A stretch of DNA of 64,000 nt from Patescibacteria group bacterium (GCA_030583705.1 CP129471.1:300506-364505); one strand, 5' to 3'. Shown: positions 8,413 to 17,134, counted from the stretch's first letter. Made by a program: numbers and translations. The notes: generated from the sequence alone by a model not told the origin.

Positions 8413-9645
8413 ATGTTAATAGAAGAAGCGATCGAAAAATTTCATAAAGAATTTCCACCGGAAGTTACTATAACTTGTGAGTTGCCGGCGGTGCTTGAGC
8501 CTTTATCCCAAATGGAAGAGAGCTATGGTGTTAACTTTTCCGGTTTGGTGGTTTTGGTTTTGGTTGGTGAAGTTAATCTTAATAACTTAACGGATTATCT
8601 TAAAGATAATTTGGGCTTGGAGGCTGCCAAAGCTGAGAGTGCGGCTAACGAATTAAAAGAAAAAGTTTTTTCTTTCTTAACCGAACGTTTAACCTTAATG
8701 AACGCCAATCCGAATAAGGAGATGAGCGTTATTCAAGAAAAAACCATTATTGAAAAGATTTTTAGTAAGAGATTTTTAGATGAGTTAAGTTATCCTTCGG
8801 TTATTACTAATGCGGTTAATATGAGAATCTTTTATATCTTAGCTCGTGACTCTAATTTTAAAGGCAGAATAACTCAAGCTCTGCTTGCCAATGATGAGGT
8901 TTTAACCGAAGGAGGTTTAATTTTGGACGAGCAAAAAGTTCCAGCCACTGTTGGTAATTGGCTAAAGGCTTATATTGCCGCCAACGGTAGCCAGACCCAT
9001 GACAGTGTTAGTCAGACGAATTTTTTGGTTAATTCAGAATATGGCCAAAAACTTTCTGAGCAAGAAAGAAGTTTAGTTGGAAGAACCCTAAAGACTTATA
9101 TTAATATAGCTTTTTTCCCGGACAGCATGCCTTCTGATGAAGGAGAGGGTTGGGAGATAATTAATATTGAGGATAATGAATCCATGTCCGAACAAGATAG
9201 CTCAGTATCTTTAAGTAACACACCTCCCGAGCTTTTGGACCAACAAAAGGTAGATGAATTTTTTGCTGAAATAGATAAAACCGTTGAGTCGGTTAGTGTT
9301 AAGCAAGATTCGTTATTATCAGATAGTAGACCGTTAACCGAAGAATCTTTAGAAGAACCTTTAGCTGAAGTAAGTCATGACTCTTTATCTCCTTCTTCTC
9401 CTATCCCTTCTTCTTCTCCATCCTACTCTTCTGAAGAATCTAATGAGATGCAGAATGAAGAAATTATGGAGACCAATGAGGAATCTTTAGAGGATAATTC
9501 TTTAGTGGAGGTGGATGGTTATTCTTCAAATACTTCGGACGAGGTTAAAGAGCTTCACTTGGCGTTAAAAAATTATTCACCGGACAGTTTGGAGTATAAA
9601 GCCCTTGAGGAGGAAATAGTCAGACTGGAAAGTGAACAAAAGTAG
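8413..9645 (+). CDS. Acidic operon protein, paralogue of the next gene (function unknown)
   Basis: 410 residues, soluble, no signal peptide. Residues about 30-95 (MEESYGVNFSGLVVLVLVGE, a DYLKDNLGL segment, then an alpha-helix) align by eye with residues 32-90 of the following gene product, so the two share an N-terminal helical domain. The C-terminal half is low-complexity Glu/Ser-rich, with runs of serine and proline, and is likely disordered. I know no named family. Its position between VirB6-like and PrgI genes suggests a cytoplasmic accessory or scaffold protein of the T4SS-like machine. Confidence 0.75.
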   Translation: MLIEEAIEKFHKEFPPEVTITCELPAVLEPLSQMEESYGVNFSGLVVLVLVGEVNLNNLTDYLKDNLGLEAAKAESAANELKEKVFSFLTERLTLMNANPNKEMSVIQEKTIIEKIFSKRFLDELSYPSVITNAVNMRIFYILARDSNFKGRITQALLANDEVLTEGGLILDEQKVPATVGNWLKAYIAANGSQTHDSVSQTNFLVNSEYGQKLSEQERSLVGRTLKTYINIAFFPDSMPSDEGEGWEIINIEDNESMSEQDSSVSLSNTPPELLDQQKVDEFFAEIDKTVESVSVKQDSLLSDSRPLTEESLEEPLAEVSHDSLSPSSPIPSSSPSYSSEESNEMQNEEIMETNEESLEDNSLVEVDGYSSNTSDEVKELHLALKNYSPDSLEYKALEEEIVRLESEQK

Positions 9646-9695
9646 TTTTTATTTATTTTAATCCTTTAGTTATATAAGTTATTTTGCTTTTCCCT

Positions 9696-11252
9696 ATGTT
9701 AACTTATCTTGTTAAATTTCAAAACTTACCCCAAGAGGTTAAAACCTATCTTAATGATGGGTCTCTTAAGGCTAAATTAAACGATATAGAGCAGACTTTT
9801 GGTGTTAGCTTAGCCGCTTTGGTTATGAAAGTAGCGGTTAAGGAGCTGAAATTGGATGATCTTGGTGCCTACTTGGTTAATGACCTTAAGTTAAGCGCCA
9901 CCAGGGCTCTTGAACTTGAAAAAGCTTTAAGAAGAGAAATTTTTGTTGGTTTACTGGATTATTTATTGGGCGATAGTAGGGGACCCAAGCATGTTATAGA
10001 TAATGAAGACGAAAAAGAAGTGGCTAAACATCTTGTGCAAGACACTTCCTCTTTTGATAAAAAAGTAGAGGACTCAGTGGAAGAGGTTTTTCGTTTATCC
10101 AGAGTTAATTTTTCTTCAGATCCTTTATCAGCTGGACGCTTTAAACAGATAATTAAAACTTATCTGCGAGGTGGTCGTGATAGAGTCTCTAGCTTTGATT
10201 CCATGATTAAGAATTCCGAGCTTGGTGGTACTGCCTTGAGCCGTGATACAGCCGAGAGAACCTTGATTATTGCGGATAATTATCTAGCTAAATTATCCAA
10301 TGCCTCTAGTGAACAAAAAAAGGTTTTACCCAAGAGTTTAGTTGGTAATATAGCCCAAGATGCGGATTATAATCTTGAACAAGTCTTAAAACAAGAAGGT
10401 AGATTAATTGAAAGAAAAGAACAAGAAAATACTAAAGAAGAAAGGAAAGTAAATAAAGAAATAGAAAAAGACGACAAAGAAATAAATAAACAAGAAATAG
10501 AAGAAAGAAAAGAAGTGCAAGAACAAAAACAAGAAGGAGAATCTTTAGAGCAAGAACAGTTAAATACTCCTTTATCATCCGAGCCTTTACTTGACCTGTC
10601 TCATGAGCTTATGCCACCTACGCCAGCTTTAATTGATGAAAAAGCTGAGATGAGGGAGGATGATAATGAAAAAAATAACGATAATGAACAAATCAATGAT
10701 GAAGTAAAAATTAATAATAAAGAAGAAGTTAATGATAAAGAAGAAACCCTGGAGGTTTCTCAAGCTAAGACTGCCGGTTTAATTAAACAGGCTTTAGCTG
10801 GTGAACCACTTAACAAAGAGAAATTACGCTCTTTAACTTCTGTTTCTGTTAAGGTTCCGCGTATAGATAATCTGGAAACTTCTTCTACTGGTAAAGTTAA
10901 AATGCATGATATAAAATTTAATCCGAGAATTCTTAGCCCAGTAGATGAACTTCGTTATCTTACTCTTAAACAGTTTAGGAGGCTTTCTATTGTTCCCGAG
11001 CAAGCGGTGGAAAAGATTAAAGAAAAAATGGAGTCTTTAGGTCGTTATGATTATGGTAAGAAAATAGAAGGTATTGCCGCTTGGCGTGAAAGTCCTCTTA
11101 ATAACCTGTATCTGGAAATAGGGCGACGTAGTTTAAAGGAGCACATTAGTGTTGATGATATAGTTAAAGAGAACTTAGCCACTGATCCCGATGGTCTTCG
11201 TCAAGATGAACTTGAAGCGATTATCTTTCTTAACCAAAGTTTAAAGTTTTAA
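9696..11252 (+). CDS. Acidic/coiled-coil operon protein, paralogue of the preceding gene
   Basis: The ATG at 9696 is preferred over an in-frame TTG at 9684. The N-terminal domain (DIEQTFGVSLAALVMKVAVK, then DLGAYLVNDLKLS) matches the preceding protein. Residues about 235-350 are a Lys/Glu/Asn-rich low-complexity linker. The C-terminal 130 residues (ILSPVDELRYLTLKQFRRLS onward) are a compact helical region absent from the partner. No catalytic motif is seen. Unequal tails on a shared domain suggest tandem duplication followed by divergence. It ends 9 bp before the PrgI ATG and so probably shares its transcript. The role is inferred only from context: T4SS accessory. Confidence 0.75.
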   Translation: MLTYLVKFQNLPQEVKTYLNDGSLKAKLNDIEQTFGVSLAALVMKVAVKELKLDDLGAYLVNDLKLSATRALELEKALRREIFVGLLDYLLGDSRGPKHVIDNEDEKEVAKHLVQDTSSFDKKVEDSVEEVFRLSRVNFSSDPLSAGRFKQIIKTYLRGGRDRVSSFDSMIKNSELGGTALSRDTAERTLIIADNYLAKLSNASSEQKKVLPKSLVGNIAQDADYNLEQVLKQEGRLIERKEQENTKEERKVNKEIEKDDKEINKQEIEERKEVQEQKQEGESLEQEQLNTPLSSEPLLDLSHELMPPTPALIDEKAEMREDDNEKNNDNEQINDEVKINNKEEVNDKEETLEVSQAKTAGLIKQALAGEPLNKEKLRSLTSVSVKVPRIDNLETSSTGKVKMHDIKFNPRILSPVDELRYLTLKQFRRLSIVPEQAVEKIKEKMESLGRYDYGKKIEGIAAWRESPLNNLYLEIGRRSLKEHISVDDIVKENLATDPDGLRQDELEAIIFLNQSLKF

Positions 11253-11261
11253 TTATTGTTT

Positions 11262-11720
11262 ATGCAACAGTTTACTGTCCCACAATTTATTGAAGTTGAA
11301 GATAAGATTATCGGGGCTTTGACGGTCCGACAATTTGTTATTTCTTTGGTTGGAGTATTGTTAATAGCTCTATGTTATCGTCTTTTTGATTTTGAACTTT
11401 TCTTAATTGTCGGTATTTTAATCTTTTTAATTACCGTTCTTTTTGCTTTTATTAAAGTCAATGCCATGCCTTTTCATTTTTTTCTTTTAAATCTGATTGA
11501 AACTTTAAAAAAACCCCGTTTACGAATATGGCAAAAAGATGATACAATGTTAGCGGAGCTAATGATCTCTCATCCTAAGCCCAAAACCCCTCCATCTCCA
11601 CCAGATCGTCAAGCCTTAATTAGTCGTTTAAACGAACTTTCTTTGATTGTAGACACCAAGGGTATGTACCAAGGAGAAGTTGATGATAACATCCATATTA
11701 AGGATCGTAGAGATTTTTAA
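11262..11720 (+). CDS. PrgI family T4SS membrane protein
   Basis: About 153 residues from ATG 11262 (MQQFTVPQFIEVEDK); an in-frame TTG lies 6 nt earlier. The start matches the PrgI family (PF12666-like): an F-V-P-Q-F-I-E-D-K opening, then two adjacent transmembrane helices at about 23-41 and 45-63, then a basic turn (LKKPRLRIWQK). PrgI proteins occur next to VirB4 in conjugative and T4SS loci of Gram-positives and Patescibacteria and are taken to be inner-membrane channel parts. Here it is followed by TraC-N and VirB4, the usual order. Confidence 0.85.
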   Translation: MQQFTVPQFIEVEDKIIGALTVRQFVISLVGVLLIALCYRLFDFELFLIVGILIFLITVLFAFIKVNAMPFHFFLLNLIETLKKPRLRIWQKDDTMLAELMISHPKPKTPPSPPDRQALISRLNELSLIVDTKGMYQGEVDDNIHIKDRRDF

Positions 11721-11743
11721 GTACAGATTTTTTAAATATTATT

Positions 11744-12415
11744 ATGGCCAAAACAAATACCACTCCTTCCACTCTTTCTTACCTGGATATTGCCGCTATT
11801 AGGCAAGATTCAGTCATTATGCGTGACGGTAGTTTGCGGGCGGTGGTTATGGTATCTAGTGTTAACTTTGCCCTTAAAAACGAAGATGAGCAGAATGCCA
11901 CCATTGCCGCTTATGTTAGTTTTTTAAATAATATTAATTTTCCTCTGCAGATAGTTATACAATCCAGGGAACTTAACATAGATAATTATTTGGAAGATTT
12001 AAAACAAAAAGAAAAGGAACAGACCAATGAACTCTTAAAAATGCAGATTGGTGAGTATCTTCGTTATATTCAAGAATTGGTTTCTTTAAGTAAAATTATG
12101 AATAAGCGTTTTTACGTAGTAGTGCCTTATAATCCCTTATCTGATAAAAAGAAAAATTTCTTTGCCAGGCTTTCTGGAACTTTTACATCTAATGACTTAA
12201 TCAAGATGAAAGAGGACACTTTTGGTTGGCTACGTAAGGAGCTGTCTCGTCGGGTTGATACAGTAATCGGCGGACTTAGCTCCATGGGTTTAAATACCAT
12301 TGAATTAGACACTCAGGGCCTGATTGAGCTTTATTACAATACTTATAATCCGGTTACTTCAGCACACCAACCTTTGGCTGAGGTAGATAAATTACGCCTT
12401 GAAGAACAAAGTTAA
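11744..12415 (+). CDS. TraC/VirB4 N-terminal-like protein
   Basis: 223 residues with no Walker motifs. The pattern (YLDIAAIRQDSVIMRDGSLR, then a strand, a helix, FPLQIVIQSREL and RFYVVVPYNP) matches the N-terminal domain of VirB4/TraC ATPases. In this lineage that domain is often encoded separately ahead of the ATPase gene. The stop at 12415 is 5 nt before the next ATG, so translation is probably coupled. It likely forms a complex with, or regulates, the VirB4 motor. Confidence 0.8.
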   Translation: MAKTNTTPSTLSYLDIAAIRQDSVIMRDGSLRAVVMVSSVNFALKNEDEQNATIAAYVSFLNNINFPLQIVIQSRELNIDNYLEDLKQKEKEQTNELLKMQIGEYLRYIQELVSLSKIMNKRFYVVVPYNPLSDKKKNFFARLSGTFTSNDLIKMKEDTFGWLRKELSRRVDTVIGGLSSMGLNTIELDTQGLIELYYNTYNPVTSAHQPLAEVDKLRLEEQS

Positions 12416-12420
12416 TTTTT

Positions 12421-14334
12421 ATGTCAAAATTATCTGATATTTACAATAAGATAGTATATAAGCAAGAACCGGGAGAGTTTGAAGAACCGTCCGGTGCTTT
12501 AGAATTGCCTGATCTTGAAGCTATGAGTCGGGAAGCCGAAGCTGGTGAAGAGGTGATCATGAGCGAAAAAGTTTTTCGTCAGGGTCTGGCTTCTATTAAG
12601 GAGCTTATCGCTCCGGAAAGTTTTGAGGTAACTCCTCAGCACCTTAGATTGGGCTCTAAATTTTTGCGAACAATTTTTGTAGTTTCTTATCCTCGTTATA
12701 TCAGTGTTGGTTGGTTTGCGCCGGTAATTAATCTAAACGCCAGTTTTGACATTGCCATGTTTTTTTACCCGGTTAAGAGTGCCCTTATTTTAAAACAATT
12801 AAGGAATAAAGTCGGTACCTTGGAAGCGCAAATTATTGCAGACTCGGAAAAGGGTGCTCCGCGTGATCCGATTAGAGAAACCGCTTTACAAGACATTGAA
12901 GAGTTAAGAGATTCTTTAACCCAGGGTACGGAAAAGTTTTTCCAGTTTGCCTTGTATGTTACTCTGTATGCCGATAGTCTTGAAGAATTGGATCGTTTAA
13001 CGGATACGGTGGAAGATATTTTCGGCTCTCGTTTAGTCTATTCCAAGCGTGGTTATTTCCAGGCTGAACAGGGTTTTAATTCCACTATGCCGTTGAATAA
13101 TGACGAACTTTACATTACCTTTAACATGAATTCTTCGCCGATCGCTTCTTCTTTCCCTTTTGTTTCCAGTGAGCTAACTAGCGATAACGGTATTTTGTAT
13201 GGTATTAACCGTCATAACAATAGCTTAATCCTTTTCGATCGTTTTAGTTTGCAAAATGCCAATAGCGTAGTTTTCGCCACTTCCGGTGCGGGTAAAAGCT
13301 ATGCCATTAAGCTGGAAATTCTACGTAGTTTAATGATGGGAACCGAGGTGATTGTTATTGACCCTGAATATGAATACAAACATTTGTCTGAGGCTGTTGG
13401 TGGTACTTATATTAATATTTCTTTAGCCAGCGAAGGTAAAATCAATCCCTTTGATCTACCTAAAGCGGTGGGGGACCAGACGAAGGTGGAAGATGTTATT
13501 CGTTCGGCGGTTATTACTCTTAAGGGTTTGGTAAGGTTAATGATTGGTGATTTAAACCATGAAGAAGACTCTATCGTAGATAGAGCTCTTTTGGAAACCT
13601 ATGCTCGCAAAGACATTACCCCTGATTCAGATTTAACCACTGTTGAGCCACCAATTATGCAAGATTTTCAACAGATTCTTGAGGGCATGGAAGGGGGAGA
13701 CGAGCTAGCTAATCGTCTTAAGAAATATACTGAAGGTACTTTTGCGGGACTTTTTAATAGCGCTACTAACGTGGAAATGGATAACCAGCTGGTTTGTTTC
13801 TCGGTTCGTGATTTAGAAGACGAGTTAAGGCCAATGGCTATTTATACCATTGTTAATTATATTTGGAATGAAGTAAGGAGTCAGGTAAGAAAGCGTATTT
13901 TGGTGATTGACGAAGCTTGGTGGTTAATGCAACAAGAAGACAGCGCTAAGTTTATTTACGCTTTAGTTAAGCGTTGTCGTAAATATTATTTGGGGGTAAC
14001 AACTATTACCCAGGATGTTAATGACTTTTTAAGATCCCCGTACGGACAAGCCATTGTTACCAACTCTTCCATGCAAATTCTACTTAAACAATCTTCGGCT
14101 TCTATTGAAATGGTGCAAAAGACCTTCCTTCTAACGGAGAGTGAAAAGTATCTGCTTTTAGAATGCGGAGTTGGAGAGGGAATTTTCTTTGCCGGTAATA
14201 AGCACGCGGCCATTAAGGTGGTGGCCTCGTATATTGAGGATCAGCTTATCACCTCAGACCCCAGACAACTTTTGGAGATTGAAGCTGCTAAAAAACAGGC
14301 AGAAGAAAAGCGTTTTACTGAAGAAAAGGGTTAA
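12421..14334 (+). CDS. virB4: VirB4/TraC-like T4SS ATPase
   Basis: 637 residues. The N-terminal 240 residues are the partner-binding region. Walker A is ATSGAGKSYAIK at about 286-297, followed by VIVIDPEYEYKHL, a hallmark of VirB4 (motif after strand 2). Walker B is ILVIDEAWWLM at about 491-501. The sensor region TTITQDVNDFL and a Gln/Lys-rich tail complete the HerA/VirB4 fold. This ATPase energises pilus assembly or substrate transfer at the inner membrane. All catalytic motifs appear intact. It is close-packed with the TraC-N gene and is probably the last core motor gene of the operon. Confidence 0.93.
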   Translation: MSKLSDIYNKIVYKQEPGEFEEPSGALELPDLEAMSREAEAGEEVIMSEKVFRQGLASIKELIAPESFEVTPQHLRLGSKFLRTIFVVSYPRYISVGWFAPVINLNASFDIAMFFYPVKSALILKQLRNKVGTLEAQIIADSEKGAPRDPIRETALQDIEELRDSLTQGTEKFFQFALYVTLYADSLEELDRLTDTVEDIFGSRLVYSKRGYFQAEQGFNSTMPLNNDELYITFNMNSSPIASSFPFVSSELTSDNGILYGINRHNNSLILFDRFSLQNANSVVFATSGAGKSYAIKLEILRSLMMGTEVIVIDPEYEYKHLSEAVGGTYINISLASEGKINPFDLPKAVGDQTKVEDVIRSAVITLKGLVRLMIGDLNHEEDSIVDRALLETYARKDITPDSDLTTVEPPIMQDFQQILEGMEGGDELANRLKKYTEGTFAGLFNSATNVEMDNQLVCFSVRDLEDELRPMAIYTIVNYIWNEVRSQVRKRILVIDEAWWLMQQEDSAKFIYALVKRCRKYYLGVTTITQDVNDFLRSPYGQAIVTNSSMQILLKQSSASIEMVQKTFLLTESEKYLLLECGVGEGIFFAGNKHAAIKVVASYIEDQLITSDPRQLLEIEAAKKQAEEKRFTEEKG

Positions 14335-14433
14335 AAGAATTAATTAAAGGATTAATAAACAGATATTTTCAGCCACTACTTAACTTGCCTAGAAAATTGA
14401 TTTTTGTTAAAATATAAGAGTAATAATAAACAT

Positions 14434-15030
14434 ATGAATGTTAATAAAAAAGCTTTAGCAATCTTAGTGGCCGGTCTTTTGGTTATCTTTTTAATTATCT
14501 ATTTTATCTTTATCCACGACTTTGATCGCGATGAAGAGTTTCCGGACGCTGAATTCCCGACTGATCAACCTACCCAAGTAGAGCCGGTAGTTGAAGTAGT
14601 TGGGGAAGCTCCTTCGGTAGCCGTACCCCCAAGAACTTCCAGCGAGATTAATCGGGATCAAGTACAACAAGTATCTTCTTACTTTGCCACTCGCTATGGT
14701 AGTGCTTCCAGTCAGGCAGATTTCGGTAATCTTGAGGATTTAGAGGTCTTTGTAACTGATGAAATGTGGATTAGTCTGTCTGAAGAAATTAGACAAAGGC
14801 GAGCCGCTTTAACCCAAGCTCCAGAGTATGAATCAATAGTTACCCAGGTGGTAGTGGCCCAGATAGACACAATTAGTGATATTATTGGTACTGCCCAGGT
14901 AACAGTTAAAACTAAAAGACAATCTATTAACACAAATGGAGAAACTAGCGAATTTGGACAAGACCTTAAATTGTCTTTACGTCTAATTGGAGAAGAATGG
15001 AAAGTGGAAAGTGCCCAGTGGGTTGAATAG
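14434..15030 (+). CDS. Membrane-anchored protein with VirB8-like layout
   Basis: ATG 14434 (MNVNKKALAILVAG) is preferred over TTG 14404 because it places the membrane helix at residues 7-27, as in a type II anchor. An acidic/proline linker follows. A folded 120-residue domain (VQQVSSYFATRYGS..., ending LRLIGEEWKVESAQWVE) then has the alternating helix/strand look of an NTF2-like or VirB8/TcpC-type periplasmic domain. VirB8 in classic systems is a bitopic scaffold of just this size. The assignment rests on topology, length and operon position, not on a recognised signature. Confidence 0.65.
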   Translation: MNVNKKALAILVAGLLVIFLIIYFIFIHDFDRDEEFPDAEFPTDQPTQVEPVVEVVGEAPSVAVPPRTSSEINRDQVQQVSSYFATRYGSASSQADFGNLEDLEVFVTDEMWISLSEEIRQRRAALTQAPEYESIVTQVVVAQIDTISDIIGTAQVTVKTKRQSINTNGETSEFGQDLKLSLRLIGEEWKVESAQWVE

Positions 15031-15104
15031 CTTAGGGTAGTGTAATATTGGTGTAAGAAGATTAGATTAAATTATATTAAATTGAATTAAATTAAGTAAA
15101 GAAT

Positions 15105-15130
15105 AAAACCCTCCCTAGAAGGAGGGTTTT
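15105..15130 (+). promoter_or_regulatory. Perfect hairpin burying the comF ribosome binding site (possible terminator)
   Basis: AAAACCCTCC (15105-15114) and GGAGGGTTTT (15121-15130) form a 10-bp stem around a CTAGAA loop, and the ATG of comF starts at the very next base. The SD AAGGAGGG (15119-15126) lies in the 3' arm. The hairpin could end transcripts from the T4SS operon, block comF translation, or both. The U tract is only four long. Confidence 0.7.
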
Positions 15131-15982
15131 ATGATTAAAAAAACATTAGATTTTTTCTTAGATTGTCTTTTTCCTAAGCTTTGTTTGGGGTGTGGTTTGG
15201 AGGGGTATTTTTTTTGCTCAAATTGTCGGAGAACTTTTTTAATGGCCATTCCTGGTTTTAGTTGTTTGGGCTGTCGTAAGAGAGCCGCTAATCTTCTTTG
15301 TCCGGATTGTACCTGGCTTTATTCTTTTGATGGAGCTTTTATTGGCTTAGATTATCACGAGGCTTTGGTAAAAGAGGCGGTTAGGCTTTGTAAATATGGT
15401 TTAGTTAAAGAACTATCCCAAGAGTTAGCTGAAGCTCTAATTAGGCGTCTTGAGAGATTCTTAAAACAAGAAGAGATAAGGAAAGAGGAAATAAAAAAAG
15501 AAGGAATAGAAGAAGAAACAGAAGGGAAAATAAGAAAAGAAACAAAAGGAGAAGAAGAGGTGGAAGAAAAAACAAAAGAAGAGGAAAAAGAGGAAGAAGT
15601 TATCTTAAGTGGTCCCGCAGTAATTAAAGAACTTTTTTCTTCAGTAATAGTTCCCATACCCCTAAGCTCTTTTAGGCAAAGATGGAGAGGCTTTAACCAG
15701 TCTGAAATGATAGCCACTAGAGTGGGGGAATATTTTGGTTTGGAGGTTAAAAGAGATCTATTAAAAAGAAAACACCGAAAACCCCAGGCTAAACTAAAAG
15801 AAGAACAAAGAAAGAATAATATTAAGGGAGCTTTTTATACTAATTATAGCAAACAAGAATTTCCTTCTAAGATAATCTTAGTGGATGATGTTATAACGAC
15901 TGGTGCAACAGCCAGCGAAGCAGCTAAAATATTAAAACAACAAGGAGCTGAACAAGTTTGGTTAATTGCCGGGGCGGGGTAA
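15131..15982 (+). CDS. comF: ComF family phosphoribosyltransferase-like protein
   Basis: The N-terminus has the ComF double zinc-binding pattern: CLFPKLCLGCG, FFCSNCRR, SCLGCRK and LLCPDC. The C-terminus has the PRPP-binding loop KIILVDDVITTGATASEA of the PRTase fold, preceded by RWRGFNQSE and KRKHRKPQAKL-like family motifs. ComF takes part in natural DNA uptake in the cytoplasm. At 283 residues it is about 50 longer than usual because of an almost pure Glu/Lys/Arg insert at about residues 113-155, between helix and strand of the core. It starts immediately after a hairpin that contains its SD. It follows the T4SS-like operon, which is of interest for competence. Confidence 0.9.
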   Translation: MIKKTLDFFLDCLFPKLCLGCGLEGYFFCSNCRRTFLMAIPGFSCLGCRKRAANLLCPDCTWLYSFDGAFIGLDYHEALVKEAVRLCKYGLVKELSQELAEALIRRLERFLKQEEIRKEEIKKEGIEEETEGKIRKETKGEEEVEEKTKEEEKEEEVILSGPAVIKELFSSVIVPIPLSSFRQRWRGFNQSEMIATRVGEYFGLEVKRDLLKRKHRKPQAKLKEEQRKNNIKGAFYTNYSKQEFPSKIILVDDVITTGATASEAAKILKQQGAEQVWLIAGAG

Positions 15983-16108
15983 AAAAAGGGAGGGTAATGT
16001 AATAGGGCTTATGACTATGATGTCTTATATGATTTATTCAATTATAATAACCTCACCATCTGTTTTCTATATTACTAAATAGAGCTACTTTCATAAATTT
16101 ATTATGTG

Positions 16109-16195
16109 CGGAGAGAGAGGGATTCGAACCCTCGAGACTCGTTAAAGTCTAACACCTTAGCAGGGTGCCCCTTTCAACCACTCAGGCATCTCTCC
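16109..16195 (-). tRNA. tRNA-Ser (anticodon GCU)
   Basis: On the minus strand, GGAGAGA pairs with TCTCTCC (7-bp acceptor). The anticodon loop CTGCTAA gives GCU. A long variable arm is present, as expected for Ser. The T-loop GGTTCGAAT-type sequence is intact and the discriminator is G. CCA is not encoded. Confidence 0.95.
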
Positions 16196-16214
16196 TTGGT
16201 TGTGCTATTTACTG

Positions 16215-16286
16215 TGCTCTCGCTAGGAATCGAACCTAGATTTTGAGATCCGCAATCTCACGTCCTATCCATTGAACGACAAGAGC
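16215..16286 (-). tRNA. tRNA-Arg (anticodon GCG)
   Basis: Acceptor GCTCTTG pairs with CGAGAGC (one G-U). The anticodon stem TGAGA/TCTCA encloses the loop TTGCGGA, so the anticodon is GCG. 72 nt, discriminator A. CCA is not encoded. The first anticodon base is G, not the usual A of ACG-type tRNA-Arg. Confidence 0.93.
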
Positions 16287-16313
16287 TTATTTTTTTTAGG
16301 TTTATTAGACCTG

Positions 16314-16400
16314 CGGAGGGGGTGGGATTCGAACCCACGAGCCGCTTGCACGACTGACAGTTTTCAAGACTGTTCCATTCGACCACTCTGGCACCCCTCC
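16314..16400 (-). tRNA. tRNA-Ser (anticodon UGA)
   Basis: Acceptor GGAGGGG/CCCCTCC, anticodon stem ACAGT/ACTGT with loop CTTGAAA (UGA), a long variable arm and discriminator G. CCA is not encoded. It is probably transcribed with the other two minus-strand tRNAs. Confidence 0.95.
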
Positions 16401-16484
16401 TTTACTTAAAATATCTTTAAAATAAGGCTTTAAAAGAAAAAGTTATAAAGCCTGGATTTGGGACTTTTCGCTTTATAACTTATA

Positions 16485-16493
16485 TGCTATAAT
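16485..16493 (+). promoter_or_regulatory. Extended -10 of the 195-residue membrane protein gene
   Basis: TGCTATAAT (TATAAT at 16488-16493). The start is expected near 16500, about 33 nt before ATG 16533. No clear -35 is needed with this extended element. Confidence 0.55.
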
Positions 16494-16532
16494 AATAGTA
16501 TATAAAACTTAAGGCTTTGTCAATTAAATTAT

Positions 16533-17120
16533 ATGGCCAAAGAAAATGAAGAAATGATTTATCAGGAGAATGAATATGATGATTTTTCTGAAGAATCTCC
16601 GGAAGAGTCTCTTGATGAATATCTTGAAGAAGAAGGTATTTCTCCTATCGGCTTGGAGATTGTTAGTTGGGAGATTGATTCCCATGACCGACACCAAAGA
16701 AGCAAGGCTTGGTATATTGGTTTTGCTTTGATTATGTTTGGTTTGATTATCTATGCTGTTACTACCGACAATTTTCTTTTTGCTTTAATTCTCATAATTT
16801 TCAGCTTTCTTTTCCTTATTAACGATGCCCGGCATCCGGCCAAAATTCCTGTTTCCCTTACCACTGAAGGAATATTGGTTGAGAGTAAGTTTTATGAATA
16901 CGACACTATACAAGATTTTTCCATTGTCTACAAACCCCATTTTAATATCCGTAAGGTCTATTTTGAATTTAAAGGAGTAACCAAGCATCGCCTTTCTTTA
17001 CCCCTTGAAGATCTTAACCCTCTTTTAGTCAGGGAGGAGTTGCTTAAGTATCTGCCCGAAGATTTGGACAGAACTGATGAGCCTCTTTCCGAAGTCTTGG
17101 CTAAAATTTTTAAACTTTAA
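16533..17120 (+). CDS. Small membrane protein with PH-like C-terminal region
   Basis: 195 residues. The first 50 are very acidic. Two adjacent transmembrane helices follow at about 70-105 (AWYIGFALIMFGLIIYAVTT and LFALILIIFSFLFLINDA). The cytoplasmic C-terminal 85 residues have strands (TTEGILVESKFYEYDTIQDF, VYFEFKG) resembling bacterial PH-like domains. I recognise the type as a common Patescibacteria hypothetical protein but not its role. It lies 14 nt before recG and probably shares its transcript. Confidence 0.75.
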   Translation: MAKENEEMIYQENEYDDFSEESPEESLDEYLEEEGISPIGLEIVSWEIDSHDRHQRSKAWYIGFALIMFGLIIYAVTTDNFLFALILIIFSFLFLINDARHPAKIPVSLTTEGILVESKFYEYDTIQDFSIVYKPHFNIRKVYFEFKGVTKHRLSLPLEDLNPLLVREELLKYLPEDLDRTDEPLSEVLAKIFKL

Positions 17121-17134
17121 GCAAATCGTTGTCT

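Noticed and set aside
15983-16108. GGGAGGGTAATG after comF as a start with SD
   Set aside because: The ATG is followed at once by a stop; no ORF results. The stretch up to the tRNA-Ser gene shows nothing else.
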